A stretch of 64,000 nucleotides of DNA. It comes from Sphingomonas limnosediminicola (GTDB lineage: Bacteria > Pseudomonadota > Alphaproteobacteria > Sphingomonadales > Sphingomonadaceae). The stretch's first letter is position 1; every line of letters starts with the position of its first letter. A program made the translations under genes and the position numbers. Under the pieces are notes generated by a model. It had not been told where the DNA came from. It worked only from the letters and a program-made list of their open reading frames with translations, and ran no database searches. Positions 1-10,409 of the stretch are shown piece after piece. Location of the stretch: assembly GCF_039537965.1 (NCBI RefSeq), contig NZ_BAABBM010000001.1, positions 496,001-560,000 of the forward strand, given 5' to 3'.

Positions 1-648
1 GCCGCCTACGGCTTGATCTTGCCAAAGCCCATCCTGGATGCGCCCGGGCGGGGTTGTGTGAATGTGCACGCTTCGCTCCTGCCCCGCTGGCGCGGCGCGG
101 CGCCGATCCAGCGCGCAATTCTGGCTGGCGACGAGACGAGCGGCGTGACGATCATGCAGATGGATGAAGGCCTTGATACGGGGCCGATGCTGATGAGACG
201 CGAGCTCGACCTTCGCGGCAAGAATGCCGGGCAAGTTATTGAAGAGATAGCAGTACTCGGAGCAGAGGCGCTCGATGCATGGCTGGCAAATCCGACTCCA
301 CCGCAGCCCCAACCTGAGGATGGGATCACCTACGCCGCGAAGATCGATAAGGCGGAGGCGCGGATCGACTGGACGCGCTCTGCCGACGAAATCTTACGGC
401 AGGTTCGCGCCTTCTCTCCGGCGCCGGGCGCATGGTTCGAAGCGAATGGCGAGCGGATCAAGCTGCTTGCCGCTGAGGCCGTCATCGGGTCCGGTCAGCC
501 GGGCGAAGTGATCGACGATCATTTGACGATCGCGACAGCGGCAGGTGCGGTGCGGCCCTCCAAAGTCCAGCGTGCAGGCAAAGGGGCGATGAGCCCAGGC
601 GAATTGCTGCGCGGTTTTGCGATCCCACAAGGCACGATCCTGACGTGA
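1..648 (+). CDS. fmt: Methionyl-tRNA formyltransferase, 5' end missing
   Basis: Formylates the amino group of methionyl-tRNA(fMet) using 10-formyl-tetrahydrofolate, in the cytoplasm, for translation initiation. The window opens inside the gene in frame 1, so the N-terminal part of the formyl-transferase domain is lost. What remains carries the conserved stretch [20 protein letters not shown] with the SLLP signature, followed by the C-terminal OB-like tRNA-binding domain ([11 protein letters not shown] and later [12 protein letters not shown]). The TGA stop overlaps the GTG start of truA by three bases (GTGA), so the two are probably translated together. In many alphaproteobacteria def (peptide deformylase) lies nearby, but it is not in this window. 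Confidence 0.95.
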   Translation, partial: AAYGLILPKPILDAPGRGCVNVHASLLPRWRGAAPIQRAILAGDETSGVTIMQMDEGLDTGPMLMRRELDLRGKNAGQVIEEIAVLGAEALDAWLANPTPPQPQPEDGITYAAKIDKAEARIDWTRSADEILRQVRAFSPAPGAWFEANGERIKLLAAEAVIGSGQPGEVIDDHLTIATAAGAVRPSKVQRAGKGAMSPGELLRGFAIPQGTILT

Positions 649-1388
649 CCCGCTGGCGGCTGATCATCGAATATGACGGTGGGCCGTTCATGGGCTGGCA
701 GCGGCAGGACCATGGCCCGTCGGTGCAGCAGACTCTCGAAGAAGCACTTCAGCAGATGACGGGCGAGCAGGCGCCCGTTCACGCGGCCGGACGCACCGAT
801 GCGGGAGTGCATGCCCTCGCAATGTCGGCGCACGTCGATGTGAGCCGGGAAATGACGCCCCGTCGACTACGCGAGGGCCTCAATGCACTTGTGCGACCTC
901 AGCCCATCTCGGTCCTCGAGATCGAGCCGGTGGCAGACGATTGGCACGCGCGATTTTCCTGCACCGGCCGGCGCTATCTCTATCGAATCCTCAACCGCCG
1001 GGCGCCGGCGGCCCTGGACCGTGGGCGGGTATGGCACATCCCGGTAGACCTCGACGTCAAAGCCATGCGCGAGGGCGCCGCGATGCTGGTGGGACGGCAC
1101 GACTTCACGACGTTCCGTTCGGCCCAGTGTCAGTCGGATAGCCCGGTGAAGACGCTCGATGTTCTGGAAGTGGAACGGTCCGGTGAGGAAATTCACTTGC
1201 GCTCCGAAGCGCGAAGCTTCCTGCACCATCAGGTGCGCTCGATGGTCGGATGCCTCGCCATGGTCGGGCGCGGCCAGTGGGCGCCTCAGGATATCGGAAA
1301 AGCACTTCTGGCGCGCGACCGAGCGGCACTCGGGTTCAACGCACCGCCGGATGGCCTCTACTTTGCCGGGGCGAGCTACCCGGAGTGA
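645..1388 (+). CDS. truA: tRNA pseudouridine(38-40) synthase TruA
   Basis: Isomerises uridines 38-40 in the anticodon stem-loop of tRNAs to pseudouridine. The 247-residue product has the family length. The N-terminus reads [16 protein letters not shown], and the catalytic Asp lies in the [11 protein letters not shown] motif near residue 52. The C-terminal part contains [11 protein letters not shown], typical of the family. The start is GTG at 645, overlapping the fmt stop. The gene ends head-to-head with trxB: its stop at 1386-1388 abuts the trxB stop at 1389, so the pair is convergent with no spacer. Confidence 0.96.
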   Translation: MTRWRLIIEYDGGPFMGWQRQDHGPSVQQTLEEALQQMTGEQAPVHAAGRTDAGVHALAMSAHVDVSREMTPRRLREGLNALVRPQPISVLEIEPVADDWHARFSCTGRRYLYRILNRRAPAALDRGRVWHIPVDLDVKAMREGAAMLVGRHDFTTFRSAQCQSDSPVKTLDVLEVERSGEEIHLRSEARSFLHHQVRSMVGCLAMVGRGQWAPQDIGKALLARDRAALGFNAPPDGLYFAGASYPE

Positions 1389-2363
1389 TTACTCGGCTGC
1401 TAGTGCCTGATATTCCTGCGCCGCGAGATATTTCTCGGCGTCCAAAGCAGCCATGCAGCCGGTGCCGGCGGCGGTCACGGCCTGACGGTAAATCTTGTCC
1501 ATGACGTCACCGCAGGCGAACACGCCTTCGACGCTGGTGCGCGTCGTCCCGGCTTCGACCTTTATGTAACCGTCCTCGTCGAGATCGAGCTGGCCAGCGA
1601 ACAACTCGGTGGCGGGCTTGTGGCCGATGGCGACGAAGGCGCCTTCGACGGGAACGCGGGTGACCTCGCCGTTGCGCTTATTGCGGATGTCGAGGCCGAT
1701 GAGCGCTTCCGGATCGCCGCCGCCTACGAACTCGACGACTTCCGAATCCCAAATGACCTTGATGTTCGGGTTGGCGAACAGGCGGTCTTGCAGGATCTTC
1801 TCGGCCCGCAGCGTGTCGCGACGGTGGATCAGGGTGACGTCATGGCTGTGATTGGTCAGGTACAGCGCCTCCTCAACCGCCGTATTGCCGCCGCCGATCA
1901 CGGCAACGCGCTTTCCCCGGTAGAAGAAGCCGTCGCAAGTGGCGCAGGCAGAGGCGCCCCTACCTTTCATATGCTCTTCGGAAGGCAGCCCAAGCCAGCT
2001 TGCCTGCGCGCCGGTCGCGATCACTAACGTGTCGGCGGAATATTGGGTGCCGCCATCGCCGTTCAGGCGAAACGGACGCCGGGACAGATCGACTGATGAA
2101 ATGTGATCCCAAACAACCTTGGTCCCGACATGCTCGGCCTGCGCCTGCATCTCTTCCATCAGCCAGGGGCCTTGGATGACGTCTCGGAAACCGGGATAGT
2201 TTTCGACATCCGTCGTGGTCGTCAGCTGACCGCCCGGCTGGATTCCCTGAATCACTACCGGGCTGAGGCCGGCGCGCGCCGCGTATATGGCTGCGGTGAG
2301 GCCAGCGGGGCCCGAGCCAAGCACGGCCACGCGCGTCGAAATGCTGTTCGTCATGCCCGGCAT
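1389..2363 (-). CDS. trxB: Thioredoxin-disulfide reductase
   Basis: NADPH-dependent FAD enzyme that reduces thioredoxin in the cytoplasm. The FAD motif [10 protein letters not shown] is at about residues 16-25. The redox-active CATC lies at about residues 140-143, and the NADPH motif [10 protein letters not shown] follows at about 156. The C-terminal FAD-binding segment [10 protein letters not shown] is present. At 324 residues it matches low-molecular-weight thioredoxin reductases. Two in-frame ATGs exist three codons apart (2363 and 2354); neither has a clearly better ribosome-binding site, so the upstream one is kept. It is the last gene of a reverse-strand series starting at tpiA. Confidence 0.97.
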   Translation of the reverse strand: MPGMTNSISTRVAVLGSGPAGLTAAIYAARAGLSPVVIQGIQPGGQLTTTTDVENYPGFRDVIQGPWLMEEMQAQAEHVGTKVVWDHISSVDLSRRPFRLNGDGGTQYSADTLVIATGAQASWLGLPSEEHMKGRGASACATCDGFFYRGKRVAVIGGGNTAVEEALYLTNHSHDVTLIHRRDTLRAEKILQDRLFANPNIKVIWDSEVVEFVGGGDPEALIGLDIRNKRNGEVTRVPVEGAFVAIGHKPATELFAGQLDLDEDGYIKVEAGTTRTSVEGVFACGDVMDKIYRQAVTAAGTGCMAALDAEKYLAAQEYQALAAE

Positions 2364-2406
2364 CTAAGGCGCACAAACGCCTCCAGCAAGGCCGGTTAAC
2401 GGCGGT

Positions 2407-2556
2407 TTAGACCGCCCTGCGACCCACGACGAAGTTCCAGATCAGCACGATGATGCCGACGACGAGGAGGATGTGGATCAGGCCCGAGGTGACGTGGAAG
2501 GCAAGGAATCCGAGCGCCCACAGGATGAGCAAGATGATCGCGATTGTCAGCAGCAT
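2407..2556 (-). CDS. Tiny membrane protein, lmo0937/DUF5670-like
   Basis: A 49-residue open frame beginning MLLTIAIILLILWALGF and ending WNFVVGRRAV. It is almost entirely hydrophobic, with two short potential membrane segments (about residues 2-18 and 26-43) around a small HVTSGLIH loop. This organisation, with the W-A-L-G-F motif and the H-x4-L-I-H loop, matches the small lmo0937-type membrane proteins, whose function is not established. An A/G-rich stretch (GGAACGT) precedes the ATG. It lies between pyrG and trxB on the same strand. Confidence 0.7.
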   Translation of the reverse strand: MLLTIAIILLILWALGFLAFHVTSGLIHILLVVGIIVLIWNFVVGRRAV

Positions 2557-2622
2557 GGGACGTTCCTTCCAAGAATTCGCCCCCGTAACGGTCGAACGAG
2601 GGAGCCGTTCCCAAAGCTGACG

Positions 2623-4269
<1,647 letters not shown>

Positions 4270-4300
4270 TTAGGGGGTAGCCGCTAACTCGCGCAAGGGC

Positions 4301-4321
4301 GGCGCGAAATATTTTCGCGCC
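4301..4321 (-). terminator. Perfect hairpin after secG, no T-tract
   Basis: A 9-bp perfect inverted repeat, GGCGCGAAA - TAT - TTTCGCGCC, directly downstream of the secG stop (4333) and before pyrG (starts 4257). It could be a transcription pause site, attenuator or RNA-stabilising stem between the two genes. No run of T residues follows on the reverse strand, so a classical intrinsic terminator is not supported. Confidence 0.35.
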
Positions 4322-4332
4322 CGCTGCAAAAA

Positions 4333-4695
4333 CTATTGGGCGAGCGGGACCGGCGCCTGCTGATTCTGGTCGGGCGCCTGCTTTGGCGCCGCCGGTGCCG
4401 TTGCCGGCTGCGACTGCTCGATCGGCGTTCCGGTCTTGCCGGCCAGCGACGTGTCAATCTTGACCGGCTCACGCGTCGCGCCGGCGATGGCGGCCATGAC
4501 GATCGACAGGACGATGAAGGTGCCGCCGAGCACAGAGGTCGAGCGAGTCAGGAAGTCCGCCGCACCCCGCGCCGTCATGAAACCAGACGAGCTTCCGCCT
4601 ACACCAAGGCCGCCGCCCTCGGAGCGCTGCATCAGGATCACCGTGATGAGCGAAAGGGCGACAAGCGATTGAACGATCAGGAGGAAGGCGAACAT
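4333..4695 (-). CDS. secG: Preprotein translocase subunit SecG
   Basis: Inner-membrane accessory subunit of the SecYEG channel. The 120-residue product has two membrane segments (about residues 2-20 and 55-72). The conserved cytoplasmic-loop motif SEGGGLG and the segment FLTRST lie between them. The C-terminal 45 residues are a Pro/Ala/Gln-rich tail, as in other alphaproteobacterial SecG proteins. It is downstream of tpiA by about 50 bp on the same strand and is probably co-transcribed with it. Confidence 0.95.
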   Translation of the reverse strand: MFAFLLIVQSLVALSLITVILMQRSEGGGLGVGGSSSGFMTARGAADFLTRSTSVLGGTFIVLSIVMAAIAGATREPVKIDTSLAGKTGTPIEQSQPATAPAAPKQAPDQNQQAPVPLAQ

Positions 4696-4747
4696 GAGAT
4701 TCTTTCGTGAATTGGTCGCGGCGACTTAGGCGATCGGGCCCAAGCCT

Positions 4748-5506
4748 TCAACCGCCGCTGCTCGAGGCCGCAGCGGCAACGATGGGGATGAAGTCGGTGG
4801 CCTTTAGACTGGCGCCGCCGACGAGCGCGCCATCGACGTCTGCGATCGCGAATATTTCAACCGCGTTCGAGGCCTTCACCGATCCGCCATAGAGGATGCG
4901 CACCTGATCGCCGTCCGCACCGAACCGCTCGCGCAGCCGCTGGCGGATGGCAGAATGCATTTCCGCAATTTCATCGACGGTCGGGATCTTGCCGGTGCCG
5001 ATCGCCCAAATCGGCTCGTAAGCTATCGCCAGCTCCGTTTCGCTGCTCAGAACGTGGGGCAATGAGCCGTCGAGCTGGCCGACCACGGTCTCGACCGCGG
5101 CGCCTCGCTCTCGGACCTCCAAGCTCTCTCCCACGCAGAGGATCACTGCGAGACCGCACGAAAGCGCCGCAGTCGCCTTCGATTTGACCTCTTCGTCGCT
5201 CTCACGCTGCGCTTCGCGGCGCTCGGAATGACCGACGATGGTCAGGCTGGCGCCGGCGTCGTGAAGCATCTGCACCGAGATGCAACCGGTGTGGGCACCC
5301 TTCTCCGCGTGATGGACGTCCTGCGCGCCGATGGTAAAGTCGGGTAGCGCTCTTGCGGCACGTTCAATCAGGATCGACGGGACGCAGAGCGCGACATCGA
5401 CGCCGGGATAATCCTTCGACTGCTCTGCAATCGCCTTTGCCTCCGCGAGATCCGCAGAGAGTCCGTGCATCTTCCAATTTCCGGCAACGAGCTTCCTGAG
5501 CGCCAT
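4748..5506 (-). CDS. tpiA: Triose-phosphate isomerase
   Basis: Interconverts dihydroxyacetone phosphate and glyceraldehyde 3-phosphate. It has 252 residues, the standard TIM-barrel length. Catalytic residues are visible: Lys12 in AGNWKMHG, the His of VGHSERREA and the Glu of AYEPIWAIGTG. The phosphate-binding loop ILYGGSVKA is present near the C-terminus. The gene is divergent from the ppiD-type gene at 5612, with a 105-bp spacer that should hold both promoters. The other glycolytic genes of the window lie at 44-50 kb. Confidence 0.98.
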   Translation of the reverse strand: MALRKLVAGNWKMHGLSADLAEAKAIAEQSKDYPGVDVALCVPSILIERAARALPDFTIGAQDVHHAEKGAHTGCISVQMLHDAGASLTIVGHSERREAQRESDEEVKSKATAALSCGLAVILCVGESLEVRERGAAVETVVGQLDGSLPHVLSSETELAIAYEPIWAIGTGKIPTVDEIAEMHSAIRQRLRERFGADGDQVRILYGGSVKASNAVEIFAIADVDGALVGGASLKATDFIPIVAAAASSSGG

Positions 5507-5611
5507 TCAGTCCCCCTTATAGGCCGTCCACTAGCGGGCGCGCCTTGATGCCTGCAAGGCTCCCCCCTAAAGCTCGCCGCTCGCTATCGCTTTCACCTCT
5601 CGGAAGACTTG

Positions 5612-7552
5612 ATGCTCACCTTTTTTCGCCGCGTATCAAAATCCAAGGTCGGCACCTGGATCATGGCGGCCGTCCTGATTGCCATCCTCGCAGGCTTTGC
5701 CGCCAGCGACATCTCCAACTTCGGTTCAGGCAAGATCGGCTTTGGGATGGGCGCGGATACGCTGGCCAGCGTCGGTGACCAGCGTGTCACCGAGCGCGAG
5801 ATGAGCGAAGCGATGCAAAAGCGTCTGCAAAACGTGCGCGAGCAGAACCCCGCAGCGGATTATTCGACCATCGCGCGCGATTTCGACGAGATCCTCGCCC
5901 TGCTGATCGACCAGCGGTCTCTGATCGCGTTTGGTGACAAGTTCGGTTTCCCGCTGTCGAAGAAACTCCTCGACGGGCAGATCGCTCAATTGCCTGGTGT
6001 GAAGGGCCTGGACGGCAAGGTCAGCGCCGCGTCCTACCAGACGTTTCTTCAACGCCAACAAATGACCGATGCGCAAGTGCGACAGTTGCTGGCGAGCGGC
6101 CTTTTCCAGCAACTCATTCTTTCGCCGGTGGCATCAAATGCCCGGCTTTCGGTCGGGATGGCCACGCCATATGCCTCGATGATGCTGGAATCGCGCGAGG
6201 GCGAAGCCGCGGCGGTTCCGATCGAGCCGTTCAAGGCAGGACTGAAAGCGACGGACGCCGACGTGCAGCAATTCTATGCTGCAAACCGCAATCATTACAT
6301 GATCCCCGAGCAGCGGGCGCTTCGATTTGCGATCATCGGCCCTGAGCAGGTCTCCGGCATCGCCGCAACGGACCAGGAAATCACGGACTATTACAACAAG
6401 AACCAAGCCATCTACGGATCACGTGAGACGCGCAACCTGAGTCAGGTGGTCGTGCCGGACCAGGCAACGGCGAACGGCATCGCAACTCGCGCCAAGGGCG
6501 GCGCGACGCTGGCGGCCGCGGCGGCGCCTGCAGGCTCCAATGCAGCCGTGACGGCGTTGGCCGATCAGACGCGCCAGGCATATGCGAGCGTCGCAGGCGA
6601 CAAGGCCGCGACGGCAGTATTCGGCGCGGCATCGGGATCGGTCGTTGGACCGGTCCAGTCGGAATTCGGCTGGGTCGTCGTGAAGGTCGAATCGGTGAAG
6701 AGCGCCTCGGGCAAGACGCTCGCCGCAGCACATGACGAAATTGGCGCCAGACTCGTTGCCGACAAACGCAAAGCCGCGATCGAGGATATGGTCGACAAGA
6801 TCCAGAACGCGATCGACGATGGCAGTAACTTCGTCGAGGCCGCGGGCAAGGCGAAAGCGCCGGTGACCACGACTCCGCTCATCGTGGCAAACGGAAGCTC
6901 ACTCGCAGACCCGAGGTTCAAAATCGCTCCGGAACTCGCCCCCGCCGTCAAGACCGGGTTCGAGATCGCGCCTAATGACCCGCCGGAGATCGTGAGCCTT
7001 GGCGACAAGGGCTATGCTGTCGTCTCGCCGGGACAGGTCGTCGCAGCGGCCCCCGCCCCGCTAGCCAGCATCCGCGACCGCGTGGCTGCCGACTGGCTCG
7101 ACCAGCAGGCATTCAAGCGCGCCAAGATCGCTGCCGATGGCATTGCGGCCAAGGCGGCGTCAGGCGCTTCGCTAGCCGACGCAATAAAGCAGGCCGGCGT
7201 GGCCCTTCCCGCCGCTCGTCCCGTCGCCGCGCGGCGCATCCAGATCGCGACCGCGCAGGGACAGGTGCCGCCGGCGCTCAAGATGCTGTTCACCTTTGGC
7301 CAGGGGAAAGCCAAAGCGCTTCCCGACCCGCAGGGCCGCGGCTTCTACATCGTGAAGGTGACGAAGATCGTACCCGGCAACGCGACTTTGCAGCCCGGCT
7401 TGATTAGTCAGATGCAGCGTGAGCTTCGCGAGGAGCTCTCGGAAGATTACGCGCGGCAATTCGTCGCGGCGATCAAGGCCGAGCTTAAGGCCAAAAAGAA
7501 CGACAGTGCGATCCAGACGATGAAGACGCGGCTGCTCACCAGCGGAAACTGA
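5612..7552 (+). CDS. ppiD: PpiD/SurA-type peptidyl-prolyl isomerase, membrane anchored
   Basis: Periplasmic folding factor anchored in the inner membrane near the Sec exit site. The 646-residue product starts MLTFFRRVSKSKVGTWIMA; one membrane helix follows (about residues 17-34), as in PpiD. A SurA-N-like helical domain covers roughly residues 40-230. A parvulin-type rotamase region starts near residue 240 (EQRALRFAIIG, YGSRETRNLSQVVV) and a further helical part runs to the end. The ATG at 5612 is preferred over the TTG one codon upstream. The location next to tpiA/secG fits a role linked to secretion. The isomerase activity itself is inferred. Confidence 0.85.
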   Translation: MLTFFRRVSKSKVGTWIMAAVLIAILAGFAASDISNFGSGKIGFGMGADTLASVGDQRVTEREMSEAMQKRLQNVREQNPAADYSTIARDFDEILALLIDQRSLIAFGDKFGFPLSKKLLDGQIAQLPGVKGLDGKVSAASYQTFLQRQQMTDAQVRQLLASGLFQQLILSPVASNARLSVGMATPYASMMLESREGEAAAVPIEPFKAGLKATDADVQQFYAANRNHYMIPEQRALRFAIIGPEQVSGIAATDQEITDYYNKNQAIYGSRETRNLSQVVVPDQATANGIATRAKGGATLAAAAAPAGSNAAVTALADQTRQAYASVAGDKAATAVFGAASGSVVGPVQSEFGWVVVKVESVKSASGKTLAAAHDEIGARLVADKRKAAIEDMVDKIQNAIDDGSNFVEAAGKAKAPVTTTPLIVANGSSLADPRFKIAPELAPAVKTGFEIAPNDPPEIVSLGDKGYAVVSPGQVVAAAPAPLASIRDRVAADWLDQQAFKRAKIAADGIAAKAASGASLADAIKQAGVALPAARPVAARRIQIATAQGQVPPALKMLFTFGQGKAKALPDPQGRGFYIVKVTKIVPGNATLQPGLISQMQRELREELSEDYARQFVAAIKAELKAKKNDSAIQTMKTRLLTSGN

Positions 7553-7589
7553 TCGGGGCACTTGACCGGCATCCGTTTGTTGCCTACAC

Positions 7590-7604
7590 GTTCCCCGTTC
7601 GTTC
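7590..7604 (+). promoter_or_regulatory. LexA (SOS) box upstream of lexA
   Basis: The sequence GTTC-CCCGTTC-GTTC is a perfect match to the alphaproteobacterial SOS operator GTTC-N7-GTTC. It ends 21 bp before the lexA ATG. It is positioned to let LexA repress its own gene, as is known for alphaproteobacterial LexA. Confidence 0.85.
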
Positions 7605-7625
7605 TATTCGGGGGAGTGACCACCG

Positions 7626-8276
7626 ATGCTAACCGCCAAGCAGCATGAATTGCTGTTGTTCATCGATGGCCGTCTGAAGGAGAGCGGGATCTCTCCGAGC
7701 TTTGATGAGATGCGCGAGGCGCTAGACTTGAAGTCGAAGTCCGGCGTGCATCGTTTGATTTCGGCGCTGGAGGAGCGCGGGTTCATTCGGCGGCTGCCCA
7801 ATCGGGCCAGAGCGCTCGAGGTGATGAAGCTTCCCGAGACACGGCCCTCTGCAACCGTAACCCCGATCCGGCCTGTGGTCAGCGCACCCGCCAACGACGT
7901 TCAGGAAATTCCACTCCACGGCCGCATCGCTGCCGGCACGCCGATCGAGGCGCTGCAGGGGACGGAGAACTTCTCCGTGCCGTCGGCGTTACTTGGGCCA
8001 GGCGAGCATTATGCGCTTGAAGTGTCGGGCGATTCGATGGTCGACGAAGGCATCCTCGACGGTGACTTCGCGCTCATCCGCAAGGTCGACACGGCGCGAG
8101 ACGGTGAGATCGTCGTCGCACTGATCGACAATGAGGAAGCAACGCTGAAGACGTTCCGCCGCGAGGGCAGCATGATTCGCCTCGATCCGGCCAACCGACA
8201 ATACGAGGCGCAGCGCTACGATCCGCGCCGGGTCCAGATTCAGGGACGTCTCGCAGGCCTGATTCGCCGCTACTGA
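7626..8276 (+). CDS. lexA: SOS repressor LexA
   Basis: Repressor of the DNA-damage response that self-cleaves when stimulated by RecA. It has 216 residues. The N-terminal winged-helix DNA-binding domain (1-65) starts [19 protein letters not shown]. The cleavage site is Ala103-Gly104 (GRIAAGTP). The catalytic dyad is Ser137 ([10 protein letters not shown]) and Lys175 (EEATLKTF). A ribosome-binding site GGGGGAG lies just upstream, and the SOS box sits immediately before that. The VOC-protein gene begins one base after the lexA stop, so the two are probably one transcript. Confidence 0.98.
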   Translation: MLTAKQHELLLFIDGRLKESGISPSFDEMREALDLKSKSGVHRLISALEERGFIRRLPNRARALEVMKLPETRPSATVTPIRPVVSAPANDVQEIPLHGRIAAGTPIEALQGTENFSVPSALLGPGEHYALEVSGDSMVDEGILDGDFALIRKVDTARDGEIVVALIDNEEATLKTFRREGSMIRLDPANRQYEAQRYDPRRVQIQGRLAGLIRRY

Positions 8277-8277
8277 C

Positions 8278-8646
8278 ATGGGCGACGCGCGCATCGATTA
8301 CGTGGAATTGCCGAGCGCCACTGCGCACGAGTTGACGAGGGCATTCTATTCGAAGGCGTTCGGGTGGACGTTTGCCGACTATGGCCCGACCTACTCAGCA
8401 ACGACCAACGGCACGACCGATGTCGGTTTGCAGGGCGATCCGGAAGAGGCGCTGTCAGCCATCCTACCGGTGATCCAAGTCGATAACCTCGAGGCCGCGT
8501 TCGACGCAGTTTCGAAAGCGGGCGGGACGATTGCCAAGCCGATCTTCAGCTTCCCGGGCGGCCGTCGTTTCCACTTCATTGACCCGTCGGGGAGCGAGCT
8601 GGCTGTCTGGAGCGAAAGCCCTTCCCTGACACGATCAAGGCCCTGA
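8278..8646 (+). CDS. VOC (glyoxalase/bleomycin-resistance-like) family protein
   Basis: A 122-residue single-domain protein of the vicinal oxygen chelate fold: N-terminal IDYVELPS, then TRAFYSKAFGWTFADYGP (the usual FY...GW helix-strand), and C-terminal GGRRFHFIDPSGSELAVWSE. The substrate cannot be read from the sequence; many such proteins of this size are uncharacterised. The ATG lies one base after the lexA stop (TGACATG), so it is co-transcribed and perhaps SOS-regulated with lexA. In related genomes I recall comEC following lexA; here only a remnant of comEC follows this gene. Confidence 0.85.
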   Translation: MGDARIDYVELPSATAHELTRAFYSKAFGWTFADYGPTYSATTNGTTDVGLQGDPEEALSAILPVIQVDNLEAAFDAVSKAGGTIAKPIFSFPGGRRFHFIDPSGSELAVWSESPSLTRSRP

Positions 8647-8649
8647 GGC

Positions 8650-8937
8650 TCGACAGCCTGAGTGATGGTCAACGGGCCTAGCGGCTCGTCCGGCTCGACC
8701 CGTCAGAATCGTGAAGCCAACGAGTGCCGCGGCGGCGCTAACGCAGAAGGCGTGCCATTCAATCGATGAGTCAAACGCGAACTAAACGGCGATCCCGCAC
8801 CCGAACCCGACAACGATCCACGGCGGAAGCTGGGCGCGCTCCTTCGAACAGCTTTTCCAGCTCCTCGTTCCACTCGGCAAAACGCGCTTCCAGAGCTTCC
8901 GAGCATGCTGTGGCAGAGGCGCACCCGCTATGTTAGG
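8650..8937 (-). pseudogene. Decayed N-terminal remnant of comEC
   Basis: Reverse-strand reading gives EALEARFAEWNEELEKLFEG in one frame, then after a single frameshift near 8845 QLPPWIVVGFGCGIAV, an in-frame TAG at 8782-8784, and FAFDSSIEWHAFCVSAAAA plus LVGFTILTGRAGRA. The order (acidic helix, PPW, GxGCGIA hydrophobic stretch, second hydrophobic stretch, GRAGRA) matches, as I know it, the first 80-90 residues of alphaproteobacterial ComEC, the DNA-uptake channel. The comEC gene is commonly divergent from gltX, exactly this position. Everything after about residue 90 (the competence and metallo-beta-lactamase domains) is absent. The rest of this gene-poor stretch, 8938-9005, should hold the gltX promoter; nothing else was recognised. 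Confidence 0.6.
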
Positions 8938-9005
8938 GGCGCTCGTCCGTTGCATTGCAGCATAGAGAGAAGAGGATTGCGCGCCTGAGCGCAAGCGAGA
9001 AAGAT

Positions 9006-10409
9006 TTGAGCAGCAATTCCCGTCCCATCGTTACCCGTTTTGCCCCCTCGCCCACTGGCTTCCTTCATATCGGCGGGGCGCGGACGGCCTTGTTCAACTG
9101 GCTGTTCGCCCGCCATCACGGCGGCAAGTTCCTCCTCCGCATCGAGGACACCGACAAGGCGCGCTCCACAAAGGAAGCCATCGACGCCATCCTCGACGGG
9201 ATGAATTGGCTTGGCCTCAATTGGGACGGCCACGAATATTACCAGTCGCAATTCTGGGCGCGGCACGCCGAAGTCGCCCATCGCTTGCTTGAGCGCGGGG
9301 CCGCGTATCGCTGCTACATGACCCAGGTAGAGCTCGCCGAGCAGCGCGAGACCGCCCAACGGGAGCGGCGGCCGTTCCGCATCAACAGCCCCTGGCGCGA
9401 CGTGACAGCCGAGCAAGGCGACAAGCCATTCGTCATTCGGTTGAAGGCGCCCCGCGAAGGGGAAACAGTGATCGACGACCGCGTTCAGGGCCGCGTGACG
9501 GTACAGAACGTCGAGCTCGATGACTTCGTCCTGCTGCGGTCGGACGGAACGCCGACCTACATGCTTGCGGTGGTGGTCGACGATCACGACATGGGCGTCA
9601 CGCACGTGATCCGCGGCGACGACCATCTCAATAACGCCTTCCGCCAGCTGGTGATTATCAATGCCATGGGCTGGCCTGAGCCGGTTTATGCCCACGTCCC
9701 CCTGATCCATGGTCAGGACGGTGCGAAGCTGTCGAAGCGGCATGGCGCGTTGGGCGTCGATTCCTATCGCGACGAGCTCGGCTTCCTGCCGGAAGCGATC
9801 GGCAATTACCTGCTGCGCCTCGGCTGGGGCCATGGCGACGATGAGATTATCAGCCGCGAACAGGCCATCGAATGGTTCGACCTCGATCATGTCGGCAAGT
9901 CCCCGTCGCGCTTCGACTTCAAGAAGCTCGAAAATCTCAACGGCCACTACATCCGTGAGGCCGATGACGGCCGCCTGTCCGACCTCGTTGCTGCCAAGCT
10001 TGGCATTAGCGGCACACAAAAAGAGCAGCTGCGCCGGGCGATGCCCGAGCTCAAATCGCGAGCGAACACCATCGGCCAACTTACGGAGAGCGCTGCGTTT
10101 TTGTTCTCGACGCGACCGCTCGATGTGGATGAACAGGCATCTGCCCTGCTGACACCCGAGTCCCGAGAAGTGCTGCGCGCCGCGCACGCGAAACTTCAGG
10201 CACTTGCCGATTGGGAGATTGCGTCGTTAGAGGCTGCCGTCCGCGAGGTCGCGGAGGGTCTCGGCGTGAAGCTCGGCAAGCTTGCCCAGCCGCTTCGCGC
10301 CGCCCTCACAGGGCGCACGACATCTCCCGGGATATTTGACGTTCTTGCGTTGTTGGGACGAGACGAAAGCCTCGCCCGCATAGCCGACCAGATGGAGCCG
10401 ATTGAATGA
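9006..10409 (+). CDS. gltX: Glutamyl-tRNA synthetase
   Basis: Class I aminoacyl-tRNA synthetase charging tRNA-Glu. Conserved [19 protein letters not shown] (HIGH-type motif) opens the Rossmann domain, and [11 protein letters not shown] (KMSKS-type motif) is near residue 240. The C-terminal anticodon-binding domain follows, for about 467 residues in total. The start is not ATG: TTG codons at 8955 and 9006 are in frame. The latter is preferred because conserved sequence begins only at [13 protein letters not shown], a few residues later. The stop overlaps the gltA ATG by four bases (ATGA). Some alphaproteobacteria use two GltX paralogues; only one is in the window. Confidence 0.95.
   Translation: MSSNSRPIVTRFAPSPTGFLHIGGARTALFNWLFARHHGGKFLLRIEDTDKARSTKEAIDAILDGMNWLGLNWDGHEYYQSQFWARHAEVAHRLLERGAAYRCYMTQVELAEQRETAQRERRPFRINSPWRDVTAEQGDKPFVIRLKAPREGETVIDDRVQGRVTVQNVELDDFVLLRSDGTPTYMLAVVVDDHDMGVTHVIRGDDHLNNAFRQLVIINAMGWPEPVYAHVPLIHGQDGAKLSKRHGALGVDSYRDELGFLPEAIGNYLLRLGWGHGDDEIISREQAIEWFDLDHVGKSPSRFDFKKLENLNGHYIREADDGRLSDLVAAKLGISGTQKEQLRRAMPELKSRANTIGQLTESAAFLFSTRPLDVDEQASALLTPESREVLRAAHAKLQALADWEIASLEAAVREVAEGLGVKLGKLAQPLRAALTGRTTSPGIFDVLALLGRDESLARIADQMEPIE

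Noticed and set aside
4301..4321. Perfect hairpin downstream of secG as a classical rho-independent terminator.
   Set aside because: No T-tract on the reverse strand; listed only as a low-confidence stem structure.
8703..8994. Two overlapping short reverse-strand ORFs in the lexA-gltX gap, considered as genes.
   Set aside because: Each reads out of the comEC-like frame in part and lacks a sensible start; together they are better explained as a frameshifted remnant of comEC.
8928..10187. Reverse-strand open frame opposite gltX.
   Set aside because: Shadow of gltX; the product has no recognisable motifs and gltX is certain.
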